A stretch of DNA of 64,000 nucleotides. Origin: an uncultured Halomonas sp. GTDB taxonomy: Bacteria > Pseudomonadota > Gammaproteobacteria > Pseudomonadales > Halomonadaceae. The position numbers were made by a program, and so were the translations under genes. The notes under the pieces are model-generated. The model did not search any database. It was given only the letters and a program-made list of their open reading frames with translations, and was not told the DNA's origin. The DNA is taken from NCBI RefSeq assembly GCF_946887195.1, contig NZ_CAMPKE010000004.1, positions 171,580 through 235,579 on the forward strand. Direction: 5' to 3'. Shown one piece after another: positions 16,537-25,978 of this stretch (the stretch's first letter is position 1; every line of letters begins with the position of its first letter).

Positions 16537-18897
16537 ATGAAGTCGCCCAGCTTTCGCGTTCGACTCGTACTGGTGATGACCGGGCTGCTAGTGTTGGCCC
16601 AGTTTGCCACCGGGATTGCCATGCTACGCACCACCAGCAGCGCCATCCTCGATCGAGGCAGTGAACAGCTACGCGTCGGGGCCGATGTGCTCGAGCGCAT
16701 GCTGACGCTACGCAGCGACCAACTGCGCGATAACGTCGAATTGCTGGCGGCGGATTTCGGCTTCAAATCGGCGGTGGCGACCTCGGATCACGACACGCTC
16801 GCATCGGTATTGGCCAATCACGGGCGGCGCGTTCATGCCGATCTGGTCATGCTGGCCAACCTGGACGGTCGCTTGCTGGCCAGTAGCCATCGTGACGTCA
16901 GCGACTCTCCCCCTTTTCCCTTCGAGCCACTGTGGCAACGTGCCCAGGCCAACGATGGCGCCATCGGCATCGTTATCTTCGCTGGCGCCCCTTATCAATT
17001 CGTCCTTAGCCCGGTTTATGCCCCCAACCTGATTGCCTGGGTCGGCATGGGCTTTCTGATCGATGCATCGCTTGCCCAGTCGCTGAGTGAACTGACACAC
17101 CAGGAGGTATCCTTCATTACCTATGGCAGCGATGCCGATGAGCATGGGCGAATCGATACCACCATGGGCAACGATTATCGTCAATCCTTGCAATCTATCG
17201 GCGAATCGATAAAGGGCACGATCCCCGCCAATTCGCCGACGTTCAGCCCCGACAACGCTACCCTGACGCTGACCCGGGAACTGACACGACAGAATACCGG
17301 CGAGGTGTTCGCCGTGCTGCAAATGCCGCGCGACACGCTCATGGCTCCCTTTCACGAACTCAAATACCAATTGATCGCTATTTTCGCACTGGTATTGGCG
17401 ATCGGTCTGGCGGTAACGCTAATCAGTGCCAGAGCCATCAGCCGACCGATCCAACGCTTGGCCGATATGGCGCAGCGCATTGGCCAAGGGCAGCGCGCCA
17501 CCGATATTCGCCCCAGCGTCAGCGGCGAATTCGCGCTACTCGCCAATACGTTATCGACCATGCAAAGCGATCTTGAGCGGCGCGAGAACGAACTGCTCTA
17601 TCAGTCTCGCCACGATACGCTCACCGGGCTACCCAATCGCACCTCGGCGGAACACGACATAGCGAACCTCGTCGCGCGGCGTAAGGCCTTCACGCTGTTA
17701 CGGCTGTGCATCAACGATTTCAAGCAGATCAACGATAGCCTCGGTTACGCGATGGGCGACGAAGTGTTGATTGCCGTGGCAAGACGACTCGAGACTCACG
17801 CTGGCGCGAGGACCTATCGGTTCGGCGGCGATGAGTTCGTGCTGGTGGCGGTTGGCGAGCACGCCCCCAACCGGTTGATGGGGGACGCGAAACGGCGTGT
17901 CGGTGAACCGATCATGGTTGCCAATACGCAATTGCTCTTCAAGGTGTCGATCGGCGAGACGGCTTACCCCGAGCATGGCGACTCGGCTTCGCATCTGCTG
18001 CGCCGCTCGGATATCGCACTCAACCTGGCGCGCGAGACACCGTCGATGACGCTGCGTTACCCACCGGGAAGCGACGAGCGCCATCAGCGCCGGCTACGGA
18101 TCATTCGCGATCTGCCACATGCCTTGAGAAGCGGCCAGTTGCACTTGACCTACCAGCCCCAGATCGACCTTGCCAGCGGGCGGATTCGCCAGTACGAGGC
18201 GCTGGCCCGCTGGCAGCATCCGGAGCTTGGCTCGATCGCACCTGACGAGTTCATCGCCCTTGCCGAGCAATCCGGATCCATTCAGTCATTGACGACGTGG
18301 CTGCTGGATACCGCAGTGCGCCAACTCGCCGATTGGCGCAGCCGCGGCGTCATCGTTCACGTGGCGCTCAACCTGTCGGTCGAGGATCTCGGCAATCGCG
18401 ACCTGCCGTCCCAGCTGTGCGAATTGATCGCGCGACACGGCCTGGACACCGGGCAGGTGCGCCTGGAAATCACCGAGAGCGCCGTGATGCGCGATCCACC
18501 CCAAGCCATCGTTCTGCTTAAACGGCTACGCGACATCGGCCATGAACTGGCGATCGACGACTACGGCACCGGTTACTCGTCGCTGGCGCAACTCAAGCGC
18601 ATGCCCGTCCACGAACTCAAGATCGATAAATCGTTCGTCATGCATCTCGATCGGCAGCCGGACGATGAAGTGATCCTGCGCTCGACCGTGGAACTGGGGC
18701 ATCGCCTTGGGCTGTGCGTGGTCGCCGAAGGCGTCGAAAATGCCGCCACCCTGCACCGGCTCCGCTCCTTCGGCTGCGATTATGCGCAGGGTTACTGGAT
18801 CGCCAAGCCGATGGCCGCCGACGCGGTGCTCGATTGGCAGCGCGATTATCCCTTGCGCCATGTGCGCGAGCACGCTCACTACGATCCCACACCCTGA
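16537..18897 (+). CDS. GGDEF-EAL protein with periplasmic sensor and HAMP
   Basis: The 786-residue membrane protein has TM1 at about 7-29, a roughly 240-residue periplasmic sensor of the double-Cache kind, TM2 at about 275-300, a HAMP linker, a GGDEF domain with intact GGDEF at 430-434, and an EAL domain with EAL at 554-556. The EAL metal and general-base motifs ITESAVM, IDDYGTGYSS and KIDKSFV are all present. It could therefore both make and degrade cyclic di-GMP. It lies 34 bases after the cupredoxin-like gene and 13 bases before the DUF3034 gene. The periplasmic neighbours may provide its signal, which is an inference from context. Confidence 0.9.
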   Translation: MKSPSFRVRLVLVMTGLLVLAQFATGIAMLRTTSSAILDRGSEQLRVGADVLERMLTLRSDQLRDNVELLAADFGFKSAVATSDHDTLASVLANHGRRVHADLVMLANLDGRLLASSHRDVSDSPPFPFEPLWQRAQANDGAIGIVIFAGAPYQFVLSPVYAPNLIAWVGMGFLIDASLAQSLSELTHQEVSFITYGSDADEHGRIDTTMGNDYRQSLQSIGESIKGTIPANSPTFSPDNATLTLTRELTRQNTGEVFAVLQMPRDTLMAPFHELKYQLIAIFALVLAIGLAVTLISARAISRPIQRLADMAQRIGQGQRATDIRPSVSGEFALLANTLSTMQSDLERRENELLYQSRHDTLTGLPNRTSAEHDIANLVARRKAFTLLRLCINDFKQINDSLGYAMGDEVLIAVARRLETHAGARTYRFGGDEFVLVAVGEHAPNRLMGDAKRRVGEPIMVANTQLLFKVSIGETAYPEHGDSASHLLRRSDIALNLARETPSMTLRYPPGSDERHQRRLRIIRDLPHALRSGQLHLTYQPQIDLASGRIRQYEALARWQHPELGSIAPDEFIALAEQSGSIQSLTTWLLDTAVRQLADWRSRGVIVHVALNLSVEDLGNRDLPSQLCELIARHGLDTGQVRLEITESAVMRDPPQAIVLLKRLRDIGHELAIDDYGTGYSSLAQLKRMPVHELKIDKSFVMHLDRQPDDEVILRSTVELGHRLGLCVVAEGVENAATLHRLRSFGCDYAQGYWIAKPMAADAVLDWQRDYPLRHVREHAHYDPTP

Positions 18898-18910
18898 GCC
18901 GGGAGCGCCG

Positions 18911-19756
18911 ATGCATAACAATCGAGGCCGACGCATTCTTTTTCTGGCGCTGCTCTGTGGCGCCTTCGCCCAGGCGCATGCCGGCGATCGTCTGCTGGCG
19001 ACCGGCGGAGTCACGCAGATCGAGGGCGCCGCCGGGGGTGGGTTGGTGCCCTGGGGCGTGCTGACCGGCACCGCCAGCGACAATGGCGTCGGCGCCAGTG
19101 CCGCTATCAGCCGTGTCGGCGTCGACGATTACACCCTCGATGTGAAAGGCGTCGCCATCAATGCCTATAACCGCCTCGAGCTATCCTTCGCTCGCCAACG
19201 GCTCGTGCTGGATGCCTTGGGTGGCGAGCTCGAACAGGATATTGTCGGCGCCAAGGTCCGTCTGTTCGGCGATGTGCTCTATCACCCTTGGGGACAGTGG
19301 AGCCTGGGCATCCAGTACAAGCGGCTCGACGATTTCTCGTTGCCACGCGCCGTCGGTGCCAGGGACGATAGCGGCATCGATGTCTACCTGGCCGGCAGCA
19401 AGCTGTTCTTCGCCGCTCTAGCGGGACGCAATGTCCTGCTCAATGCCACGCTACGCTCCACCCGCGCCAACCAGGGTGGGCTATTGGGTTTCGGCGGCGA
19501 TCGCGATGCTTCGCGCGAGCTGGTCGCCGAAGCGTCGCTGGGCATCTTCATCACCCCACATTGGCTGGCAGGCATCGAATATCGCCAGAAGCCCGATGCC
19601 CTGTCGTTCGCCGAGGAGGACGACTGGAAGGATATCTTCGTGGCCTTCGTGCCCAGCAAGCATGTATCGCTGACGGCTGCCTGGGTCGATCTCGGTAGTA
19701 TCGCCGGGCTCGATGACCAGCAGGGCGTGTATCTTTCCCTGCAAGCCGCCTATTGA
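18911..19756 (+). CDS. DUF3034 family exported protein
   Basis: The 281-residue protein starts MHNNRGRRILFLALLCGAFAQAHAGDR, a clear signal peptide. The rest has alternating aromatic/hydrophobic strands and ends in QGVYLSLQAAY. Such a C-terminal pattern with a final aromatic residue suggests an outer-membrane beta-barrel, and the repeated LAGIEYR, LGIQYKR and VSLTAAWV segments fit barrel strands. It matches DUF3034, which has no known function. The ATG at 18911 is the first sensible start. It is the third gene of the cupredoxin/GGDEF-EAL/truncated globin cluster. Confidence 0.75.
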   Translation: MHNNRGRRILFLALLCGAFAQAHAGDRLLATGGVTQIEGAAGGGLVPWGVLTGTASDNGVGASAAISRVGVDDYTLDVKGVAINAYNRLELSFARQRLVLDALGGELEQDIVGAKVRLFGDVLYHPWGQWSLGIQYKRLDDFSLPRAVGARDDSGIDVYLAGSKLFFAALAGRNVLLNATLRSTRANQGGLLGFGGDRDASRELVAEASLGIFITPHWLAGIEYRQKPDALSFAEEDDWKDIFVAFVPSKHVSLTAAWVDLGSIAGLDDQQGVYLSLQAAY

Positions 19757-19777
19757 GAATCATTCATGGAGAGCCCG

Positions 19778-20227
19778 ATGTCGAACGCCCTACCTTATTG
19801 GCTCATGGCCATACTGTTCAGTGCATGGGTCAGCGTCGCCCAGGCCGATAGCGACACCTGGCGGACCGCCGATGCCTCGCTCTACCATGCTCTCGGAGAA
19901 AAACCGGGCATCGCTGCCATCGTCACGGACATGCTGATCAACATCGCCAATGACGAGCGCATCGTCGAACACTTCGCCGATACCGACATCGATCGCCTGC
20001 AGCGCCTGCTCAACGAGCAGTTCTGCGTACTGAGTGGCGGCCCTTGCCGTTATACCGGCGGCAGCATGCGCGAAGCCCACCACGGCAAGAACATCGGTGA
20101 GGCCGAGTTCAACGCACTGGTCGAGAATCTGATCGATGCCATGGAAAGCAACGGCGTACCGCTCGCGGCGCAAAACCGCCTGCTCGGTGTATTGGCTCCT
20201 CTGCATGGCGATGTCATCGGCCGTTGA
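19778..20227 (+). CDS. Exported group I truncated haemoglobin
   Basis: The 149-residue protein has a signal peptide (MSNALPYWLMAILFSAWVSVAQA) followed by a 2-on-2 globin. Group I hallmarks are LYHALGEKPGIAAIV, the FCVLSGGPCRYTGGSM loop, and REAHHGKNI carrying the proximal haem histidine. It should bind O2, NO or CO at haem in the periplasm, which is unusual because most truncated globins are cytoplasmic. Two cysteines (FC and PCRY) could form a disulphide there. ATG 19778 is chosen over 19766 because GGAGAG lies 4 bases upstream. It is the last gene of the four-gene cluster. Confidence 0.85.
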   Translation: MSNALPYWLMAILFSAWVSVAQADSDTWRTADASLYHALGEKPGIAAIVTDMLINIANDERIVEHFADTDIDRLQRLLNEQFCVLSGGPCRYTGGSMREAHHGKNIGEAEFNALVENLIDAMESNGVPLAAQNRLLGVLAPLHGDVIGR

Positions 20228-20335
20228 TTCGCACGCCATCTCGCTAGCGGGCAACTTTTTGCGGCGTCGAGTATCTTACTCCTGCGTAACGACGCTCGGA
20301 TTTCCCACGTCACTTCATCTACAGGTATCACCCGC

Positions 20336-21829
20336 GTGATTTTCGCCACTTTGCGTCGCTGCCTGGGTCTTTCGTTGCTGTGTCTGGCACTCGGCACGAG
20401 TCGCCTCGCCAGTCGCCTGCTGCGCCCATCCCGGCGGCGTCTCAAGCGCCTTTCAGGACACCAGCAAACGCGTTTGAGCGGGCTTCAGGCGCGCCTGCTC
20501 AATTGGCAGACGCAACTGCAGCCCCAGGATATCGATAAGCTGACCGGGGTTGGCACCCGTCAAAGCGCGCTGCGCGAGCTCGAGCGGCTGATCGCGCATA
20601 ACCAGCCGTTCACGCTGATACGGTTGAGTATCAATAATATCAAGCAGATCAACGACACCCTGGGCCGCGCCATCGGCGATCAGCTATTGGTGGCGCTGGC
20701 ACGGCGTTTGATGCGCCTGGAGTTTCACCGTGGCCGCCTATACCGGCTCGGCGGCGATGAGTTCGTGATGCTGGTGATGCCGCCGATCGCACGAGAGCAT
20801 CTCGCCGATCGGCTACGAGGGCGCCTATGCCAACCGCTGGAATTGCAGGGAACGACGCTGATTCCCTCGATTTCGATATCCGATCTGCATTATCCGGAGC
20901 ACGGCCAGGAACCGCTGCGCCTGTTGCGGCGTTCGGGCATCGCGCTGACCCTGGCACGCAGGACCGGCGATGGCTATCACGGCTACCAGAGCGGCCTCGA
21001 TCAGCGCTACGATCGCGAACGAATCATGTTACGCGACCTGGTGACCGCCGTTCGCGGGCAGCAGTTGCAGGTCGTCTATCAACCCAAGATTCGCATTGCC
21101 GATGGCCGCGTCGAGGGCTTCGAGGCGCTACTGCAGTGGCAGCATCCTTCCCTGGGCCTGCTGCAACCGGACGAGTTTCTGCCCCTGGCCACCCAATCCG
21201 GCCACATGCCGCTGCTCGGCGACTGGATGCTCGAACACGTCATCCTGCAAATGGCCAAGTGGCAAAACCTGGGCAGGCCGCAGCATGTGGCGGTCAATCT
21301 CTCCGCCACCGATCTCGAGGACGTACATCTGGCCCGGCGACTCATCGGCTGGCTGCATGAATACGATGTCGATCAGCGCCTATTGATGCTGGAAGTCACC
21401 GAGCAGACCGTAATGCGCGACCCGGCACTGGCCGCTCACCAGCTCGGCGAATTGCGCGAGCAGGGCTGCCAGGTGGCCATCGACGATTTCGGCACCGGCT
21501 ATTCGTCGCTGGCCCAGCTGCGTTGCCTGCCGCTGGATGTGCTGAAGATCGACAAGTCGTTCGTCATCGATTTGCCCCACCAGCCCGAGGATGCCCTGAT
21601 CGTCGACGCCAGCATCGATCTGGCGCACAAATTCGGCCTCGAGGTGATTGCCGAAGGGGTCGAGACGCCACGCCACCTGACACTGCTGGCCGAGGCCGGC
21701 TGCGATCAGGCCCAAGGCTTCCTGATTTCCCGGGCGCTATGCGCCGAGCGTGTGATCGCCTGGCTCGATGACTATCACGCTCATCCGCTGGCAGCGTCCG
21801 ACCGCCCGACCGGCACGCTGGGCGGCTGA
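20336..21829 (+). CDS. GGDEF-EAL protein without a long sensor domain
   Basis: The 497-residue protein has one short N-terminal hydrophobic segment (about 8-25) followed by a basic stretch, a GGDEF domain (LGGDEF at 138-143) and an EAL domain (EAL at 263-265; VTEQTVM, IDDFGTGYSS, KIDKSFV and AEGVET motifs present). Both catalytic sites look intact. It starts with GTG at 20336 with a weak ribosome site. A 108-base gap separates it from the truncated globin gene. It resembles the GGDEF-EAL half of the 786-residue protein upstream, so a duplication with loss of the sensor is possible. Confidence 0.88.
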   Translation: MIFATLRRCLGLSLLCLALGTSRLASRLLRPSRRRLKRLSGHQQTRLSGLQARLLNWQTQLQPQDIDKLTGVGTRQSALRELERLIAHNQPFTLIRLSINNIKQINDTLGRAIGDQLLVALARRLMRLEFHRGRLYRLGGDEFVMLVMPPIAREHLADRLRGRLCQPLELQGTTLIPSISISDLHYPEHGQEPLRLLRRSGIALTLARRTGDGYHGYQSGLDQRYDRERIMLRDLVTAVRGQQLQVVYQPKIRIADGRVEGFEALLQWQHPSLGLLQPDEFLPLATQSGHMPLLGDWMLEHVILQMAKWQNLGRPQHVAVNLSATDLEDVHLARRLIGWLHEYDVDQRLLMLEVTEQTVMRDPALAAHQLGELREQGCQVAIDDFGTGYSSLAQLRCLPLDVLKIDKSFVIDLPHQPEDALIVDASIDLAHKFGLEVIAEGVETPRHLTLLAEAGCDQAQGFLISRALCAERVIAWLDDYHAHPLAASDRPTGTLGG

Positions 21830-21864
21830 TCTCGGGGCCGATGCCATCATGGCTCCCGAATGGG

Positions 21865-22410
21865 TCACTCGTTGCGCCGTAGATGCTCGATCGGCATTTC
21901 CAGACGCTGCTGACCCTGCAGCATGTTGAGCAGCACGATCGCGCGCTCCTCGCCTTTCTGGCTATCGAAGACCGCTTGCAGGGCACGAAATGGCCCCTCG
22001 GTGATTTCGACGATTTCGCCGGCGCGAAAATACACGTTCGCCCGCTGCGTCGAGGTTTCGCGGCTCGCGCTGTCGCGCAGCACCTCGATCAGATCGTCTG
22101 CCACCGGCAAGGGCTCGTCGCCGAACCCGACCAGCCTGAGCACTCCGCGAGTCGAGCGGATCGGACGCCAGTTGCTGTCCAGCCGGTCGAGGCGAATGAA
22201 CAGGTAATAGGGAAACAGCGGCTCGTCGAGCCAGCACAATTTGCCGCGACGCTTCTTCTGTACCTGAAGCACGGGATGGAAGACCTGATAACCCTGGTTG
22301 TCCAGGTGTTCGGCGGCACGAAAGGACTCGCCCCCTTTGCATTGAATGAGATACCAGCGCGGCGTCGCATCGCCATCGACAGGGACATCGTCATCGATTC
22401 GTTCATTCAT
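21865..22410 (-). CDS. rfaH: RfaH-like transcription antiterminator (NusG paralogue)
   Basis: The 181-residue protein has an N-terminal NGN domain (RWYLIQCKGGESFRAAEHLDNQGY, then PYYLFIRLD and STRGVLRLVGFG) and a C-terminal KOW-type region (AGEIVEITEGPFRALQAVF). It matches RfaH/NusG-like factors, which bind elongating RNA polymerase and promote long operons such as LPS or capsule clusters. The frame is open to 22518, but ATG 22410 gives the standard length and is chosen; its ribosome site is weak. No target operon or ops element is visible nearby. It is convergent with the GGDEF-EAL gene. Confidence 0.85.
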   Translation of the reverse strand: MNERIDDDVPVDGDATPRWYLIQCKGGESFRAAEHLDNQGYQVFHPVLQVQKKRRGKLCWLDEPLFPYYLFIRLDRLDSNWRPIRSTRGVLRLVGFGDEPLPVADDLIEVLRDSASRETSTQRANVYFRAGEIVEITEGPFRALQAVFDSQKGEERAIVLLNMLQGQQRLEMPIEHLRRNE

Positions 22411-22616
22411 AGCGTTCTGCCGTCCATTGCTGATAGCGTTCTCCTCGCAGCGGCATTGGCAACCGCCTATGGCGTGATGCACGACACGAGCCATGCAAGG
22501 CATTGATCCGTCTGGCATGAAGAACGTAAGTTAGCGCCTAGTCTATCATCGATGCTCGAAACGTTTCGCCGATGCGCATCGAACACCCTTTCCGTCGCCA
22601 GGAGAACGGCCTTTTC

Positions 22617-23996
22617 ATGACTTCTTCCCCCGCGCGTCGCTCATGGCGCGACGCCCTGGTCGTTTACCGTCAGGCACCGGTGATCGCCATGCTGTTTCTC
22701 GGCTTCTCCGCCGGGCTGCCTTTCTTGCTGGTGTTCTCGACGCTGACCGCCTGGCTGCGCGACGTCAATGTCGAGATCGCCGCCATCGGCTTCTTCTCCT
22801 GGGTCGGCATTCTCTACTCGATCAAGTTCTTCTGGGCGCCGGTGGTCGACCGGCTGCCGTTACCGCTAATGACCCGCCTGCTCGGCCAGCGACGCGGCTG
22901 GATGCTGCTCGCCCAGGCGACCATCGCCACCGGCCTGGTCGGGCTGGCCCATACCGACCCGCTCGATGGCCTGGCGGCGGTCGCCGGCTTCGCCCTGCTG
23001 GTGGCGTTCGGCTCGGCGACCCAGGATATCGTCATCGACGCCTTTCGCATCGAATCCGCCGCCGAGGAGGTCCAAGCGGCCATGGCCTCGACCTATATCA
23101 TCGGCTATCGCGGTGGCCTGCTGGCCGCTGGTGCCGGCGCGCTGTACATCGCTGCACTGGCGTCCTGGTACTGGGCCTACCTGGCCATGGCGGCGCTGGT
23201 CGGCGTGGGCATGCTGACCGTGCTCGCTCGCCCCGAGCCGCCGCGCTCCTCGCTCGGCGTACAGTTGGCCCACGAGCCTCGGGTGCGCGCTTTTCTTCGC
23301 TCGAGCCGCGGCCAACCGCGCGCCTGGCGACATTCGGCGGCCTGGGTCATCGGCGCGGTGGTCTGCCCGTTCACCGATTTCTTTTCCCGGCATGGCCGCA
23401 AGGCGCTGTGGCTGCTGCTTTTCGTGGGTATCTACCGGATCAGCGATCTGGCGATGGCGGCAATGGCCAACCCGCTGTACATCGATCTGGGCTTCACGCT
23501 GGCCGAGATCGCCAACGTGACCAAACTGTTCGGCATCGCCATGAGCATTGCCGGCGGTGTACTCGGCGGGGTATTGGTGGTGCGTTACGGCATCGGCCCC
23601 ATGCTGGTGGTGGGCGCCGTGATCGTCGCGCTGACCAACCTGCTGTTCGCCGCGCTGGCAGTGGTGGGCGATCAGATCCCCATGCTGGTGGTGACGATCA
23701 TCGGCGACAATCTGGCCAATGGCCTGGCCAGCACGGTGTTCATCGCGTTTCTCTCGAGCCTGACCTCGCGCGCCTATACCGCCACGCAATACGCGCTGTT
23801 CTCGTCGTTGATGACCCTACCCGGCAAGTTCATCGGCGGCTTCTCGGGGCTGGTGGTAGCCAGTCAGGGCTACATGGCGTTCTTCGTGGTGGCGTCCCTG
23901 CTCGGCCTACCCGCGATATGGCTGGCCTGGCGCATCAGCCGCGACCGCACGCTGGTACCGGCAAGCAAGGCCACAGCAAGCCAGGCAAAAGGCTAG
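22617..23996 (+). CDS. ampG: AmpG-like muropeptide permease (MFS)
   Basis: The 459-residue integral membrane protein has 12 to 14 helices of the major facilitator type. AmpG hallmarks near the N-terminus are FLGFSAGLPFLLVFSTLTAWL and SIKFFWAPVVDRL, and FGSATQDIVIDAFRIE comes slightly later. AmpG imports GlcNAc-anhydroMurNAc peptides from the periplasm for cell-wall recycling. ATG 22617 is chosen because AGGAG lies about 12 bases upstream and the open frame before it is not conserved-looking. It overlaps the convergent SEC-C gene by 4 bases. It fits functionally with AmiD and the SLT enzyme in this window. Confidence 0.92.
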   Translation: MTSSPARRSWRDALVVYRQAPVIAMLFLGFSAGLPFLLVFSTLTAWLRDVNVEIAAIGFFSWVGILYSIKFFWAPVVDRLPLPLMTRLLGQRRGWMLLAQATIATGLVGLAHTDPLDGLAAVAGFALLVAFGSATQDIVIDAFRIESAAEEVQAAMASTYIIGYRGGLLAAGAGALYIAALASWYWAYLAMAALVGVGMLTVLARPEPPRSSLGVQLAHEPRVRAFLRSSRGQPRAWRHSAAWVIGAVVCPFTDFFSRHGRKALWLLLFVGIYRISDLAMAAMANPLYIDLGFTLAEIANVTKLFGIAMSIAGGVLGGVLVVRYGIGPMLVVGAVIVALTNLLFAALAVVGDQIPMLVVTIIGDNLANGLASTVFIAFLSSLTSRAYTATQYALFSSLMTLPGKFIGGFSGLVVASQGYMAFFVVASLLGLPAIWLAWRISRDRTLVPASKATASQAKG

Positions 23997-25825
23997 CCAC
24001 GCCTTTCCAGCGTACGGCGCTGCTCGGCCAGCCATGCCAACGCCCCTTGCGTCGTGGCCCACTGATCGCGCATCAGCGCCCGATACTGCCAGGCCTCGGC
24101 CTTGGTGCCCGGTTCCGGCACCTCGAGCGCGAGCGGTACCGGACGCGGGTTGTCGGCGCACATCATGGCGATGGCCTGGGCATTGAGCGCATGTACCGCT
24201 TGCAATGCGTCCTGAGCCTCGTCCAACCGCGCCAGGCGGTACAATGCCAGCGCCCGCCCCATCAGCACACCCAGCAGCGGTCCCTCATCGTTCGGCTCGC
24301 GCTGATAGCTCAAGCTCACCGCCTCTTCGTCGCGGCCCTCGCGCAGCAACTGATCGAGCACCAATTCGCGCAGGCCGAGGCTGTCCTGATCGTCGAGTAC
24401 CAATAGCCGCTGTGCGAGTTGCCGCGAGCGCTGGCGAGCGCCGCGCTCCATACCGACGACCAGCGCCAGGCCGGTGCGCAGCAGCAAGGCATTGTCGGCC
24501 TCGTCCCAGGCGAAACGGCCACCCTCCTGTTCGACTTGGGTAAGCCAGCGCTCGAAGCGGATCGCCAACGGCTCGAAGAACGATTCGGCCATCCACGGCA
24601 GGCTGCCGAAACGGCTGGCCAGCGCCATGGTCAACGCCTGCACCACCTCGGGGGAATCCAGCCATTCGGGGTGCGCGCAGATTTCGCCCAGCCAGTCGCC
24701 GGCCTGTGGCCAGGGGTCGTCCTTGAAGCCCAGCGCGGCGTCTTCATCCACGTCGGTCTTGAAGGCCGCTTGCCAGGCGGCGAACAGCGTGTCCTCACGC
24801 GCACTGGTGTGATATTCCAGGCTGCCGTTCCCGGCGTGTCGAAACGTCAGGCGCGGTGCGCCGGTCAAGGCCTCGAGCAGTGCCTGAAGGTTGATCAGCG
24901 GCTCTGCCAGGGCCTCCTCGGAGTTGATCATCTGTTCGGCGAGCGTGGCGCCGGGGTTGTCGGCCAGATCGGCGAGAAACTGCAACTGATCGGCATCGAG
25001 ATCGCCCTGGCGCGCCAGCCGGCGGAACCAGAAACGCGCCCGTTCGCTGGCCTCTTCCGGGTGCCCTTCGTGAAGCAGCAGCATGGCCTCGATGTAGGCC
25101 AGCGTCGGCGAATCGGGCAGCGTCTGCTGGGCGCGCACGAACGCCTCGCGCGCGCTGGCCAGATCGTCGCTATCGAGATGCATCAGACACAATCGTTCCA
25201 GCGCCACGCCGCGCAGAAACAGCGGTCCCTGGTCGAGAATCGCATCGAGCAGCGCCGCTTTCTTGCGATGAAAGCCACGCTCCTGGTAGATATCGATCAG
25301 CAACTCGAAGGCCGGCTCGGCCTGCTCCGGCAACTCGCTCCAGTCGGCGGCGTCGAACAGGGTTTCGAGAATCTGTTGAGCGCGACCGCGCTGGGCGCTT
25401 TCGGCGGCGATCAAGCCGGCCTCGAGTAGCGCCTGAGCCGGCGCCTGGCCGCTATCCAGCGCGGCTTTCAGGGCTTCGCCCTTCCACTCTCGCAGCGACA
25501 GCATCCACATCAGATGCGATGGCACCGGTCCCGGCAGGCTGACCTCGCCACAGCACTGCTTGGTCTTGCGCCCCGAGTCGCACCAGCAGGGCTCGTTACG
25601 CCCTGGCCGCGCCAGCGGCTCACAGGCGAAATCCAGGCGCTCGAGCGGCGTCTGGTTCCATAATTCCGGCGCCAGGGCCTGAGCCAGCGCCAGGTTGCCC
25701 CCCAACCGCCTGGCGCCCTCGTCGCGCGCCCAGGCCATCAGTGATGGGTAATACTCCTCGTCGCGGATCGCCACCAGCGCGCCGCCAGCATAGCTCAGCA
25801 GCTGTTCCACCCACATCGCCAGCAT
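23993..25825 (-). CDS. SEC-C motif protein with TPR-like repeats
   Basis: The protein has about 610 residues. A zinc-binding SEC-C motif lies near the N-terminus (RNEPCWCDSGRKTKQCC, about residues 76-92), spaced CxC-x8-CC. It is followed by a long helical, tetratricopeptide-like region rich in Ala, Leu and Glu. There is no signal or membrane segment, so it is cytoplasmic. SEC-C motifs occur in SecA and in many proteins of unknown role; no enzymatic domain is visible. ATG 25825 is preferred over the GTG at 25852 because GGGAGG lies about 5 bases upstream. It is a single gene, convergent with ampG. Confidence 0.8.
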   Translation of the reverse strand: MLAMWVEQLLSYAGGALVAIRDEEYYPSLMAWARDEGARRLGGNLALAQALAPELWNQTPLERLDFACEPLARPGRNEPCWCDSGRKTKQCCGEVSLPGPVPSHLMWMLSLREWKGEALKAALDSGQAPAQALLEAGLIAAESAQRGRAQQILETLFDAADWSELPEQAEPAFELLIDIYQERGFHRKKAALLDAILDQGPLFLRGVALERLCLMHLDSDDLASAREAFVRAQQTLPDSPTLAYIEAMLLLHEGHPEEASERARFWFRRLARQGDLDADQLQFLADLADNPGATLAEQMINSEEALAEPLINLQALLEALTGAPRLTFRHAGNGSLEYHTSAREDTLFAAWQAAFKTDVDEDAALGFKDDPWPQAGDWLGEICAHPEWLDSPEVVQALTMALASRFGSLPWMAESFFEPLAIRFERWLTQVEQEGGRFAWDEADNALLLRTGLALVVGMERGARQRSRQLAQRLLVLDDQDSLGLRELVLDQLLREGRDEEAVSLSYQREPNDEGPLLGVLMGRALALYRLARLDEAQDALQAVHALNAQAIAMMCADNPRPVPLALEVPEPGTKAEAWQYRALMRDQWATTQGALAWLAEQRRTLERRG

Positions 25826-25978
25826 CGCCACCTCCCGCGTGAAAATCGCCACAGTCTAGCATGCCGCTCCCATCGCGCTCATCACATCCGACGGCGCATG
25901 CATGGCGACGTAACTCCGGCAGTGCTAGGGTAACGGCCTCACCGGATGCTCTAGTCCCGTCGTGTAAGGATCAACGAC

